A DNA stretch of 64,000 bases from Ch67 sp041395845 (GTDB lineage Bacteria > Pseudomonadota > Gammaproteobacteria > Pseudomonadales > Ketobacteraceae): assembly GCA_041395845.1 (NCBI GenBank), contig JAWKZS010000017.1, positions 1-64,000 of the forward strand. The letters are read 5' to 3'. This document shows positions 33,250 through 42,139 of this stretch, piece after piece; the stretch's first letter is position 1; each line of letters starts with the position of its first letter. The notes below the pieces were generated by a model. The model saw nothing but the letters and a program-made list of their open reading frames with translations, did not search any database and was not told the DNA's origin. A program made the position numbers and the translations under genes.

Positions 33250-36084
33250 ATGGATGAAGGTTTGATGTATCGGCAGTGGAGTACGTCCCACTTGTTTGGG
33301 TCGAATGCTGCTTATATCGAAGAACTATACGAAGCATACCTGAAAGACCCCAATTCCGTGCCCGAACAGTGGCGCGATCATTTCGACAAGCTCCCGCGTG
33401 TCAATGGTACCGAGCAGGATGTTCCGCATTCTACCGTTCGGGAACATTTCCTCTATATCGCCAAGAACAAGAATCGTGTGCAGCCATTGGCGGTGAGCAG
33501 CGTTTCTTCAGAGCATGAGAAAAAGCAGGTCAAGGTACTGCAGCTCATTACGGGCTATCGTGTTCGTGGTCATCAGAAAGCGAAACTCGACCCGCTTGGT
33601 TTGATGGACCGTGAATCGGTTCCTGACTTGGAGTTGACCCATCACGGCTTGTCCGCCGCAGACCTCGATACTATTTTCCAGACCGGCAATCTTTTTATCG
33701 GTAAGGAAGAGGCGACGCTGCGTGAAATCGTTGATGCGCTTGAGCGTACTTACTGCACCAGCATCGGTGTGGAGTACATGCACATTGTTGATACAGCGGA
33801 AAAGCGCTGGATTCAGCAGCGCATGGAAAGTGTGCGATCGCATCCGAATTACAGCCGGGAAGTGCGGGTACACCTGTTGGAGCGTCTGATTGCTGCCGAG
33901 GGCCTCGAGCGTATGCTGGCCACCAAGTATCCGGGCACCAAGCGCTTCGGTCTTGAGGGTGGTGAAAGCCTTATTCCGTGTATCGACGAGATCATCCAGC
34001 GCGCTGGCAGCTATGGTGCGAAAGAACTGGTGATCGGCATGGCGCACCGTGGCCGTCTGAATGTTCTGGTGAACATTCTGGGTAAGAATCCTGGTGACCT
34101 GTTCAGCGAATTTGAAGGCAAGAAGAAACATAACGAAATGGGCTCAGGTGATGTGAAATATCACCAGGGCTTCTCGTCCAACGTGATGACGCCTGGTGGT
34201 GAGTTGCACCTGGCGTTGGCCTTCAACCCTTCGCACCTGGAGATCGTGTCCCCGGTTGTGGAAGGTTCGGTTCGCGCCCGTCAGGATCGCCGTAATGACA
34301 AGAAAGGCGATCTGGTAGTGCCGCTGCTGGTGCATGGTGACGCTGCATTTGCAGGTCAGGGTGTGGTGATGGAAACCTTCCAGATGTCCCAGACCCGCGG
34401 TTATCGCACAGGTGGTACCGTCCATATCATCATTAACAACCAGGTTGGTTTTACTACCAGCAATCGCCGCGATTCTCGCTCCACTGAATACTGTACAGAT
34501 GTTGCGAAAATGGTGCAGGCGCCGATCTTCCATGTGAACGGGGACGATCCGGAAGCTGTGTTGTTTGTCACTCAGATGGCAATCGATTTCCGCCAGCAGT
34601 TCAAGAAAGACGTGGTTATCGACCTCATCTGCTATAGCGCCCGTGGTCACAACGAGGCAGATGAACCTGCAATCACGCAGCCGATCATGTATTCCGTGAT
34701 TCGCAAGAAAAAGAATCCGCGTGAGATTTACAGTGAAAAGCTGGTGAGCGAAGGGCTGTTGTCTCAACCCGAGAACGACAGCATGGTGGAAGACTACCGC
34801 AGTGCACTGGATAACGGTGAACACGTGGTGAAGTCGCTGGTGAAGGAACCCAACAAGTCGCTGTTTGTTGATTGGTCTCCTTATCTGGGTCATCAGTATG
34901 AAGCGTATTTTGATACCAGCGTTGACGTGAAGGTTATTCAGGAGCTGGCACAGAAGCTGGATCAGGTTCCTGAAGGTTTCGTGCTGCAGCGTCAGGTTGA
35001 GAAGATCTGGGAAGACCGTCGCAAGATGGCCGCCGGTGCATTGCCGATTGATTGGGGCTTTGCCGAGACCATGGCGTATGCCACGCTGCTACATGACAGT
35101 CATCCGGTGCGTCTCACCGGACAAGACGTTGGACGGGGTACGTTCTCTCATCGCCACGCAGTCGTCCACAACCAGAAGAAGCGTGGTACACACACACCGC
35201 TGAAGTCGGTCTGTGCGGAAGATACGGCTTTCGAACTATACGATTCTCTGCTGTCCGAAGAGGCCGTGCTTGGTTTCGAATACGGCTATGCAACTACATC
35301 GCCGAAAGGATTGGTGATCTGGGAAGCGCAGTTTGGCGATTTTGCCAATGGTGCCCAGGTAGTAATTGACCAGTTTATTTCTTCCGGTGAGCACAAATGG
35401 ATGCGGTTGTGCGGCTTGACCATGTTGCTGCCTCACGGCTACGAAGGACAGGGGCCTGAACACTCGTCTGCGCGCCTGGAGCGATTCCTGCAGCTGTGTG
35501 CCGAACACAATATTCAGGTCTGTGTGCCATCAACGCCTGCCCAGGTGTTCCACATGTTGCGTCGTCAGGCGATCCGCCCGTTGCGCAAGCCCCTGGTGGT
35601 GATGTCGCCGAAGAGTCTGCTGCGTCATCCACGTTGCAAGTCATCGCTCGAGGAATTGTCCGGTGGACACTTTCAGGTGGTGCTCCCGGATACCAAGGAT
35701 GTGAATCCAGACGACGTTACCCGGGTCATCCTGTGCAGTGGCAAGGTGTACTACGATCTGTACGAATATCGTGAGCAGAACGATATCAAGGATGCAGTAA
35801 TCCTGCGGGTGGAGCAGTTGTACCCCTTCCCTGAAGCCGAGCTGCATGCGCTGTTCTCACAGTACCGCAATGTGAAGACGGTTGCGTGGTGTCAGGAGGA
35901 GCCCATGAACCAGGGGGCGTGGTATTGCAGTCAGCATCACATGCGTCACGTGGTGCACCGTACCAATGCTGCGTTGTACCTGAATTACGCAGGTCGTGAG
36001 GCATCGGCTGCGCCAGCGGCGGGTTACATGTCACGGCACACGGAAGAACAGAATCGGCTGTTGGAACAAGCTTTCAACTGTTAA
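33250..36084 (+). CDS. sucA: 2-oxoglutarate dehydrogenase E1 component
   Basis: The 944-residue thiamine-diphosphate E1 subunit that decarboxylates 2-oxoglutarate. Key segments are the N-terminal E2-binding 'FGSNAAYIEELYEAYL', 'GMAHRGRLNVLVN', the substrate/ThDP region 'KYHQGFSSNV' and 'LAFNPSHLEIVSPVVEGSVR', 'IIINNQVGFTTS', 'RGHNEADEPAITQPIMY' and 'LPHGYEGQGPEHSSARLERF'. ATG 33250 is chosen because the family starts with a short 'M-x-E-G-x-M' stretch as here; ATG 33265 is the alternative. sucB follows after 57 bp. Confidence 0.97.
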   Translation: MDEGLMYRQWSTSHLFGSNAAYIEELYEAYLKDPNSVPEQWRDHFDKLPRVNGTEQDVPHSTVREHFLYIAKNKNRVQPLAVSSVSSEHEKKQVKVLQLITGYRVRGHQKAKLDPLGLMDRESVPDLELTHHGLSAADLDTIFQTGNLFIGKEEATLREIVDALERTYCTSIGVEYMHIVDTAEKRWIQQRMESVRSHPNYSREVRVHLLERLIAAEGLERMLATKYPGTKRFGLEGGESLIPCIDEIIQRAGSYGAKELVIGMAHRGRLNVLVNILGKNPGDLFSEFEGKKKHNEMGSGDVKYHQGFSSNVMTPGGELHLALAFNPSHLEIVSPVVEGSVRARQDRRNDKKGDLVVPLLVHGDAAFAGQGVVMETFQMSQTRGYRTGGTVHIIINNQVGFTTSNRRDSRSTEYCTDVAKMVQAPIFHVNGDDPEAVLFVTQMAIDFRQQFKKDVVIDLICYSARGHNEADEPAITQPIMYSVIRKKKNPREIYSEKLVSEGLLSQPENDSMVEDYRSALDNGEHVVKSLVKEPNKSLFVDWSPYLGHQYEAYFDTSVDVKVIQELAQKLDQVPEGFVLQRQVEKIWEDRRKMAAGALPIDWGFAETMAYATLLHDSHPVRLTGQDVGRGTFSHRHAVVHNQKKRGTHTPLKSVCAEDTAFELYDSLLSEEAVLGFEYGYATTSPKGLVIWEAQFGDFANGAQVVIDQFISSGEHKWMRLCGLTMLLPHGYEGQGPEHSSARLERFLQLCAEHNIQVCVPSTPAQVFHMLRRQAIRPLRKPLVVMSPKSLLRHPRCKSSLEELSGGHFQVVLPDTKDVNPDDVTRVILCSGKVYYDLYEYREQNDIKDAVILRVEQLYPFPEAELHALFSQYRNVKTVAWCQEEPMNQGAWYCSQHHMRHVVHRTNAALYLNYAGREASAAPAAGYMSRHTEEQNRLLEQAFNC

Positions 36085-36141
36085 ACAAACATCAAGAATC
36101 ATTTTTGAAACAGATTCGATTGAGGCGAAAAAGGAAAGCAG

Positions 36142-37371
36142 ATGAGCACCGAAATCAAAGCCCCTCAGTTTCCCGAAGCGGTTGCCGACGGCACCGTTGC
36201 TACCTGGCACAAGAAACCCGGTGACAGCGTTTCACGCGATGAGTTGCTGGTGGATATCGAGACTGACAAGGTCGTTCTCGAAGTGGTTGCACCTCATGAT
36301 GGTGTGTTGGCGAAGGTTCTGAAAAATGAAGGCGATACCGTCCTGAGTCAGGAAGTGATCGCTTTTCTGGAGCAGGCGTCTGCCGGAGCAGCGAAGGCTG
36401 CCGAGTCCGCGCCAGCCGCCAAGGCTGAGGCTGCTCCAGCGGCGGATGCTGACCAGGTGGAAGATAACTGGGGACCTGCCGTTCGCAAGCTGATCGCAGA
36501 GAACAATCTTGATCCTGCCCATATCAAGGGTACCGGTAAAGGCGGTCGCATTACCAAGGAAGACGTGTTGGCTCACCTGAAGGGTGGGGCGCCGGCAAAA
36601 GCCGAAGCCAAGCCGCAAGTGAAGCCGGAAGCACCCAAGGTTGCTGCAGCTGCTCCGGTGGCTGCCGGTGAGCGGGAAGAGCGGCGTGTGCCGATGACCC
36701 GTCTGCGGGCGCGGGTTGCCGAGCGCCTGGTTGCTGCGCAACACAATGCAGCGATGTTGACCACCTTCAATGAAGTCAACATGAAGCCTGTCATGGACAT
36801 GCGCAAAAATTACAAGGATCTGTTTGAAAAAGCGCACGGCACGCGCCTTGGCTTCATGTCCTTCTTTGTGCGTGCCGCGGTTGAGGCACTCAAGAAGTTC
36901 CCGGCTGTAAACGCTTCTATTGATGGCAATGACATCGTATATCACGGTTATTATGACATCGGTGTAGCTGTTTCCAGCGATCGTGGTCTGGTCGTTCCGA
37001 TCATGCGCGACGTTGACAAGATGGGCTTTGCCGAAGTTGAAGGCAAGATCGTCGAGTACGGCAAGCGTGCCCAGGAAGGTAAGCTGTCCATCGATGACAT
37101 GACCGGTGGTACCTTCACCATTTCGAATGGTGGCGTGTTCGGATCGCTGTGGTCGACGCCGATTCTGAATCCGCCCCAGACGGCGATACTGGGAATGCAC
37201 AAAATCCAGGATCGTCCGATGGCGGTCAACGGTCAGGTTGTGATTCTGCCGATGATGTATTTGGCGCTGTCCTACGATCACCGCCTGATTGATGGCAAGG
37301 ATGCTGTGCAGTTCCTGGTTGCGATCAAGGATCTGATCGAAGATCCTGCCCGCCTGTTGCTGGAACTGTAA
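36142..37371 (+). CDS. sucB: dihydrolipoyllysine-residue succinyltransferase (E2 of 2-oxoglutarate dehydrogenase)
   Basis: A 409-residue E2 core protein. It has one lipoyl domain with the modified lysine in 'DIETDKVVLEV' (about residue 43), an Ala/Pro/Lys linker, the E1/E3-binding domain 'PAVRKLIAENNLDPAHIKG', a second linker, and the catalytic acyltransferase domain with 'SYDHRLIDGKDAVQFL' near the end. 'aaaggaaagcag' precedes ATG 36142. It lies between sucA and lpd, as in pseudomonads. Confidence 0.97.
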   Translation: MSTEIKAPQFPEAVADGTVATWHKKPGDSVSRDELLVDIETDKVVLEVVAPHDGVLAKVLKNEGDTVLSQEVIAFLEQASAGAAKAAESAPAAKAEAAPAADADQVEDNWGPAVRKLIAENNLDPAHIKGTGKGGRITKEDVLAHLKGGAPAKAEAKPQVKPEAPKVAAAAPVAAGEREERRVPMTRLRARVAERLVAAQHNAAMLTTFNEVNMKPVMDMRKNYKDLFEKAHGTRLGFMSFFVRAAVEALKKFPAVNASIDGNDIVYHGYYDIGVAVSSDRGLVVPIMRDVDKMGFAEVEGKIVEYGKRAQEGKLSIDDMTGGTFTISNGGVFGSLWSTPILNPPQTAILGMHKIQDRPMAVNGQVVILPMMYLALSYDHRLIDGKDAVQFLVAIKDLIEDPARLLLEL

Positions 37372-37381
37372 AAAAATTACC

Positions 37382-37400
37382 GGGTGGCTCTGGGCCACCC
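37382..37400 (+). terminator. hairpin between sucB and the lpd gene
   Basis: GGGTGGC / GCCACCC with a 5-nt loop, ten bases after the sucB stop and 33 bases before the lpd start. There is no T-run, so it is probably a processing or attenuation structure inside the operon rather than a full stop. Confidence 0.45.
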
Positions 37401-37433
37401 TTACTTTCGATGGAAAGGAAATAGGAATACGTC

Positions 37434-38873
37434 ATGGCAAAATCGTTTGATGTGGTTGTAATCGGGGGCGGTCCTGGCGGTTACGCCGCGGCGATCAAAG
37501 CGGCTCATCTGGGCTTCAACACAGCCTGTATCGATATGTACATCAACAAGCATGGCAATCCTGCACTGGGTGGTACCTGTGCAAACGTGGGTTGCATTCC
37601 TTCGAAGGCGTTGCTTGATTCGTCCTGGAAATTCCATGAAGCGATAACCGATTTCAAGGTGCATGGCATCGAGGTTGGCAGCGTTTCCATGAACGTGCCG
37701 GGCATGATTCAGCGCAAGGATGACATCGTCAAGAAGCAGACTGACGGCGTTGCCATGCTGTTCAAGGCTAATGGTGTGACCTGGTTGCAGGGGCGGGGCA
37801 AGCTGCTCGCCAACAAGCAGGTCGAGTTCACGGCGCATGATGGTTCGGTCGAAGTGCTGCAGGCGGCAAATGTCGTTCTGGCCAGTGGTTCCGAGCCCAT
37901 CAAGCTGCCAATGGCGCCGCTGGTTGATGGCGTGGTGGTAGACAACGCCGGCGCGCTGGAATTCACCGAGGCGCCAAAGCGTCTGGGTGTGATTGGTGCA
38001 GGTATCATCGGCCTTGAACTGGGCAGCGTCTGGAATCGTCTGGGTTCTGAAGTCGTGGTGCTCGAAGCCATGGAAACTTTCCTGCCGATGGTAGATCGCC
38101 AGGTCAGTAAAGAGTTGCTGAAAGGCCTGCAGAAGCAGGGCATGGATATCCGGGTTGCCGCACGGGTAACCGGCACTTCCGTTGCCAATAATGAAGTTAC
38201 CATTGAGTACACGGATGCCAACGGTGAGCAGAAGCTGGTAGTCGATAAGCTGATCGTTGCAGTTGGGCGTCGTCCGTACACGGCGGATCTGTTCTCGGTG
38301 GACAGTGGTGTAAACCTTGATGAGCGTGGATTCATTTTTGTGAATCATCATTGTGCAACCGATGTCCCGGGTGTATATGCCATCGGTGACATCGTGCGCG
38401 GACCGATGCTGGCGCACAAGGCCACTGAAGAGGGCGTCATGGTTGCCGAGATTATCGGTGGTCATCACGCAGCGCTTAATTACGACTGCATTCCCTCGGT
38501 TGTTTACACACATCCGGAAGTGGCGTGGGTTGGCAAAACCGAAGAGCAGGTCAAGGCCACTGGTGACGCCTACAAGACCGGTACCTTCGCCTTTATCGCC
38601 AATGGCCGTGCGGTTGCTGCCAATGAGACCACCGGTTTCGTGAAAGTGATTTCCGATGACGCCACTGATCGCGTGCTGGGTGTGCATATCGTTGGCGCGC
38701 AGGCGTCCGAAATCATCATGCAGGCGGTCATCGCGATGGAATTCGGTGCCAGCACGGAAGATCTGCAGATGATGGTGTTCGCGCATCCGGGTCTGTCAGA
38801 AGTCTTCCACGAGGCCTGTCTGGATGTGGATGGCAAAGCCATTCACTCTGCCAAGCGCAAGCGCAAGAAGTAA
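37434..38873 (+). CDS. lpdA: dihydrolipoyl dehydrogenase (E3)
   Basis: A 479-residue flavoprotein that reoxidises the dihydrolipoyl groups of E2 with NAD+. It has the FAD fold 'VVIGGGPGGYAAAIKAA', the redox disulfide in 'GGTCANVGCIPSKALL', the NAD fold 'GVIGAGIIGLELGSVWNRLG', 'YAIGDIVRGPMLAHKA' and the interface histidine-glutamate pair in 'AHPGLSEVFHEA'. Its position in the suc cluster makes it the E3 of 2-oxoglutarate dehydrogenase (LpdG type). A terminator follows, separating it from sucCD. Confidence 0.97.
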   Translation: MAKSFDVVVIGGGPGGYAAAIKAAHLGFNTACIDMYINKHGNPALGGTCANVGCIPSKALLDSSWKFHEAITDFKVHGIEVGSVSMNVPGMIQRKDDIVKKQTDGVAMLFKANGVTWLQGRGKLLANKQVEFTAHDGSVEVLQAANVVLASGSEPIKLPMAPLVDGVVVDNAGALEFTEAPKRLGVIGAGIIGLELGSVWNRLGSEVVVLEAMETFLPMVDRQVSKELLKGLQKQGMDIRVAARVTGTSVANNEVTIEYTDANGEQKLVVDKLIVAVGRRPYTADLFSVDSGVNLDERGFIFVNHHCATDVPGVYAIGDIVRGPMLAHKATEEGVMVAEIIGGHHAALNYDCIPSVVYTHPEVAWVGKTEEQVKATGDAYKTGTFAFIANGRAVAANETTGFVKVISDDATDRVLGVHIVGAQASEIIMQAVIAMEFGASTEDLQMMVFAHPGLSEVFHEACLDVDGKAIHSAKRKRKK

Positions 38874-38888
38874 TCGTAGTTTTGAATC

Positions 38889-38923
38889 AAGCCGGATTGT
38901 GGTTCGCTGCAATCTGGCTTTTT
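38889..38923 (+). terminator. intrinsic terminator after the lpd gene
   Basis: An 11-bp stem with one G-T pair (AAGCCGGATTG / CAATCTGGCTT), a 10-nt loop and a run of five T. It separates the sucAB-lpd transcript from sucCD. Confidence 0.8.
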
Positions 38924-38927
38924 CAAT

Positions 38928-38946
38928 CCAGACAGTGACTGTCTGG
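38928..38946. repeat. 9-bp perfect inverted repeat upstream of sucC
   Basis: CCAGACAGT-G-ACTGTCTGG, directly after the lpd terminator and 130 bp before sucC. With a one-base centre it looks more like a dimeric protein operator than an RNA hairpin, though with three T after it a second terminator is possible. Confidence 0.45.
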
Positions 38947-39076
38947 TTTCGGGAGCTTTCGTTTTTTGTAATGAAGTTTCCAATCGCGTGAAGCGAATAT
39001 GACGCTGTTTCATAAGAGCGGCGACATTCTTTAATCGTGGAATTGCTCCACAACAAGTCAGATTGATGGTGAGCCA

Positions 39077-40240
39077 ATGAACTTACATGAGTATCAAGCC
39101 AAGCAACTGTTCGCACAGTACGGCCTGCCTGTCTCTAAGGGTGTAGCAGCCAGCACGCCTCAGGAAGCAGCGCAAGCGGCAGACGTTATCGGTGGAAACC
39201 GCTGGGTCGTAAAAGCACAGGTGCACGCCGGGGGGCGCGGTAAGGCTGGGGGCGTGAAGCTGGTCAGCTCCAAAGACGAAATCACTGCATTTGCGAAAAA
39301 AATGCTGGGCACCAATCTGGTGACCTATCAGACTGACGCCAAGGGTCAGCCTGTTAGCCGTATTCTGGTGGAGTCCTGCACGGACATCGCCAAGGAACTG
39401 TACCTGGGTGCGGTTCTGGACCGTGCAAGCCGTCGCGTTGTGTTCATGGCTTCCACTGAAGGTGGTGTGGACATCGAGACAGTTGCCCACAATACACCGG
39501 AAAAAATTCTGAAGGCGACTATCGATCCGCTGGTAGGCGCTCAGCCATACCAGGGTCGCGATCTGGGCTTCCAGCTGGGTCTGAATGCCGAGCAGGTGAA
39601 GCAGTTCACCAAGATCTTCCTGGGTCTGGCCAAGATGTTCATCGAGAAAGACGTATCGATGATCGAAGTCAACCCGCTGGTTATCACTACCGAAGGCAAC
39701 CTGCACTGTCTGGATGCCAAGCTGGTGCTGGACAGCAACGCGCTGCACCGTCATCCAGACCTGCAGGCCATGTACGATCCGAGCCAGGAAGACGATCGCG
39801 AGCGTCGCGCGGCTGAGTGGGATCTGAACTACGTGGCTCTGGAAGGCAACATCGGTTGCATGGTGAACGGCGCCGGTCTGGCCATGGCCACCATGGACCT
39901 GATCAAGCTGAAAGGCGGCCAGCCTGCCAACTTCCTCGACGTGGGCGGCGGTGCGACCAAAGAGCGCGTTACTGAAGCGTTCAAGATCATCCTGTCTGAC
40001 GAAAGCGTTAAAGCGGTTCTGGTCAACATTTTCGGCGGTATCGTGCGTTGCGACCTGATTGCTGATGGTGTCATGGGCGCCGTTGCTGAAGTAGGCGTGA
40101 AGGTGCCTGTGGTTGTGCGTCTGGAAGGCAACAATGCCGAGCTGGGTGCGAAGAAACTGGCAGAAAGTGGTTTGAATATCATTGCAGCAACCGGCTTTAA
40201 CGATGCTGCAGAGAAAGTGGTTGCAGCGGTGAGGGGCTAA
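39077..40240 (+). CDS. sucC: succinyl-CoA synthetase beta subunit (ADP-forming)
   Basis: The 387-residue nucleotide-binding subunit, making ATP or GTP from succinyl-CoA. 'MNLHEYQAKQLFAQYGLPV' is the family's opening, the ATP-grasp part has 'VKAQVHAGGRGKAGGVKLV', and the C-terminal domain has 'NFLDVGGGATKERV' and 'VNIFGGIVRCDLIADG'. It ends two bases before sucD. Confidence 0.97.
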   Translation: MNLHEYQAKQLFAQYGLPVSKGVAASTPQEAAQAADVIGGNRWVVKAQVHAGGRGKAGGVKLVSSKDEITAFAKKMLGTNLVTYQTDAKGQPVSRILVESCTDIAKELYLGAVLDRASRRVVFMASTEGGVDIETVAHNTPEKILKATIDPLVGAQPYQGRDLGFQLGLNAEQVKQFTKIFLGLAKMFIEKDVSMIEVNPLVITTEGNLHCLDAKLVLDSNALHRHPDLQAMYDPSQEDDRERRAAEWDLNYVALEGNIGCMVNGAGLAMATMDLIKLKGGQPANFLDVGGGATKERVTEAFKIILSDESVKAVLVNIFGGIVRCDLIADGVMGAVAEVGVKVPVVVRLEGNNAELGAKKLAESGLNIIAATGFNDAAEKVVAAVRG

Positions 40241-40242
40241 TC

Positions 40243-41115
40243 ATGAGCGTTTTGATCAATAAAGATACCAAAGTTATCTGCCAGGGTTTCACTGGCGCCC
40301 AGGGCACGCTGCACAGCACGCAGGCAATCGAGTACGGTACCAAGATGGTTGGTGGTGTTACTCCGGGCAAAGGTGGCACCAAGCACCTGAACCTGCCGGT
40401 CTTCAATACTGTTGCCGAAGCAGTAAAGGAAACTGGCGCTGATGCCACTGTGATCTATGTTCCGGCACCTTTCTGCAAGGACTCCATTCTTGAAGCGGCT
40501 GACGCGGGCATCCCGCTGATCGTGTGTATCACTGAAGGTATCCCTGCACTGGACATGCTGTTCGTGAAGGAATATGTGGTTCGCAAGGGCGTGCGTCTGA
40601 TCGGCCCTAACTGCCCGGGTATCATCACGCCGGGCGAGTGCAAGATCGGTATCATGCCGGGTCACATTCACAAGCCGGGCAAGGTGGGTATCGTTTCCCG
40701 TTCCGGCACCCTGACTTACGAAGCCGTTAACCAGACCACTGCGCTGGGCTTCGGTCAGAGCACCTGTATCGGTATCGGTGGTGACCCGATTCCGGGTACT
40801 ACTTTCATCGACGCTCTGGAACTGCTGCAGAATGACGCGCAGACTGAAGCGATTATCATGGTTGGTGAAATCGGTGGTAGCGCCGAAGAAGAAGCGGCTG
40901 CCTACATCAAGGCGAACGTTACCAAGCCTGTGGTTTCTTACATTGCCGGTGTGACTGCACCTGCCGGTAAGCGCATGGGCCACGCTGGTGCGATCATCGC
41001 CGGTGGCAAAGGCACTGCAGCTGACAAGTTTGCTGCTTTGGAAGCCGCTGGTGTTAAAACTGTTCGCAACCCGTCTGAGCTGGGTCTGGCAGTGAAAGAA
41101 GTGACTGGCTGGTAA
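40243..41115 (+). CDS. sucD: succinyl-CoA synthetase alpha subunit
   Basis: The 290-residue CoA-binding subunit carrying the phosphohistidine. 'VICQGFTGAQGTLHSTQAIE' is the CoA-binding loop, and the active-site histidine lies in 'KRMGHAGAIIAGGKGTA' near residue 246. It is coupled to sucC and followed by a strong terminator. Confidence 0.97.
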   Translation: MSVLINKDTKVICQGFTGAQGTLHSTQAIEYGTKMVGGVTPGKGGTKHLNLPVFNTVAEAVKETGADATVIYVPAPFCKDSILEAADAGIPLIVCITEGIPALDMLFVKEYVVRKGVRLIGPNCPGIITPGECKIGIMPGHIHKPGKVGIVSRSGTLTYEAVNQTTALGFGQSTCIGIGGDPIPGTTFIDALELLQNDAQTEAIIMVGEIGGSAEEEAAAYIKANVTKPVVSYIAGVTAPAGKRMGHAGAIIAGGKGTAADKFAALEAAGVKTVRNPSELGLAVKEVTGW

Positions 41116-41137
41116 TTTCATCCAGTAGCAGAAATAG

Positions 41138-41170
41138 CCCGGCTTTGAGCTGCTCGAAGCCGGGTTTTTT
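41138..41170 (+). terminator. intrinsic terminator of sucCD
   Basis: An 8-bp stem CCCGGCTT / AAGCCGGG, strengthened by an inner GAGC/GCTC stem, followed by six T. Confidence 0.9.
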
Positions 41171-41274
41171 ATGACCGGCCATAAAGGGAGGCCGGCGCCA
41201 GCGCCAATGTGTTGTCCGTACGGGTGATGCAAAATTCGCGAAGACTGGCGTTAATGACAGGACAGAGGACCAGA

Positions 41275-42120
41275 ATGGCTTATCAGCACAAACCATTTGA
41301 AACGGATCTGCTTTCGGCGGAGCAATTGTGGCGTTTGACGGCGCCTCTGCGGTTGTATTTCAGTCCACGTTTTTACGGACTTGAGAAAATCGACCCGGCC
41401 AAGCCGACCTTGCTGGTGGGCAATCATACAATTTACGGAGTGCTGGATGTTCCGCTGCTGATTGCGCAGATCTATCGGGACAAAGGTCTTCTCATTCGTA
41501 CGCTGGCGGATCATGCCCATTACGATATTCCTGGCTGGCGCAGCATGCTGGATCGGGTGGGTGGTGTTGAAGGCACGCGGGAAAACTGCAGTGCCCTGAT
41601 GGAACGGCGTGATCATGTCATGGTGTTTCCCGGTGGCGCCCGTGAGGTGAGCAAGCGCAAAGGCGAGCAGTACCAGCTGACCTGGAAGCGGCGAACCGGC
41701 TTTTGCAGTATGGCGATCCGGCACGGTTACAACATTCTGCCGTTTGCGGCGGTTGGTCCGGATGATATGTACGATATCGTGCTGGATGCCGAAGATGTGT
41801 TGCGTTCCCCCGTCGGTCGCCTGATGAAAAAGGTGGGCCTGCTGGAGAAGAACGGTTTTCTGCGTGGCGGCGATATCATCATGCCGTTGACGCGGGGCGT
41901 GGGGCTGTCCATGTTGCCGCGGCCAGAACGCTTTTACTTTGCCATCGGTGACGAGATCGATGTGACGCCTTATCAGGGGCGTGAAGACGATGAAGAGGCG
42001 TTGTTTGATCTGCGGGATCAGGTCGCCTTTTCTATCCAGGACAAGATCAGTGAATTGCTGACGGTTCGCGAGCAGGACAACAGCAAAGGTGTTCTGCGCA
42101 AGTTGTTGACGTCCATTTGA
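41275..42120 (+). CDS. DGAT2/MGAT-like lysophospholipid acyltransferase family protein
   Basis: A 281-residue membrane-associated acyltransferase. The conserved histidine block appears as 'LLVGNHTIYGVLDVPLL' and the acceptor block as 'VMVFPGGAREVSKRKGE', as in the LPLAT group related to eukaryotic mono- and diacylglycerol acyltransferases. The likely reaction is transfer of a fatty acyl group to a lipid or alcohol acceptor at the inner membrane, with the acceptor unknown. The frame continues upstream to 41209, but ATG 41275 has 'agagga' at the right distance and begins the conserved region. It stands alone after the sucCD terminator. Confidence 0.75.
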   Translation: MAYQHKPFETDLLSAEQLWRLTAPLRLYFSPRFYGLEKIDPAKPTLLVGNHTIYGVLDVPLLIAQIYRDKGLLIRTLADHAHYDIPGWRSMLDRVGGVEGTRENCSALMERRDHVMVFPGGAREVSKRKGEQYQLTWKRRTGFCSMAIRHGYNILPFAAVGPDDMYDIVLDAEDVLRSPVGRLMKKVGLLEKNGFLRGGDIIMPLTRGVGLSMLPRPERFYFAIGDEIDVTPYQGREDDEEALFDLRDQVAFSIQDKISELLTVREQDNSKGVLRKLLTSI

Positions 42121-42139
42121 GAGGAGCGGGGCAAGCCTC

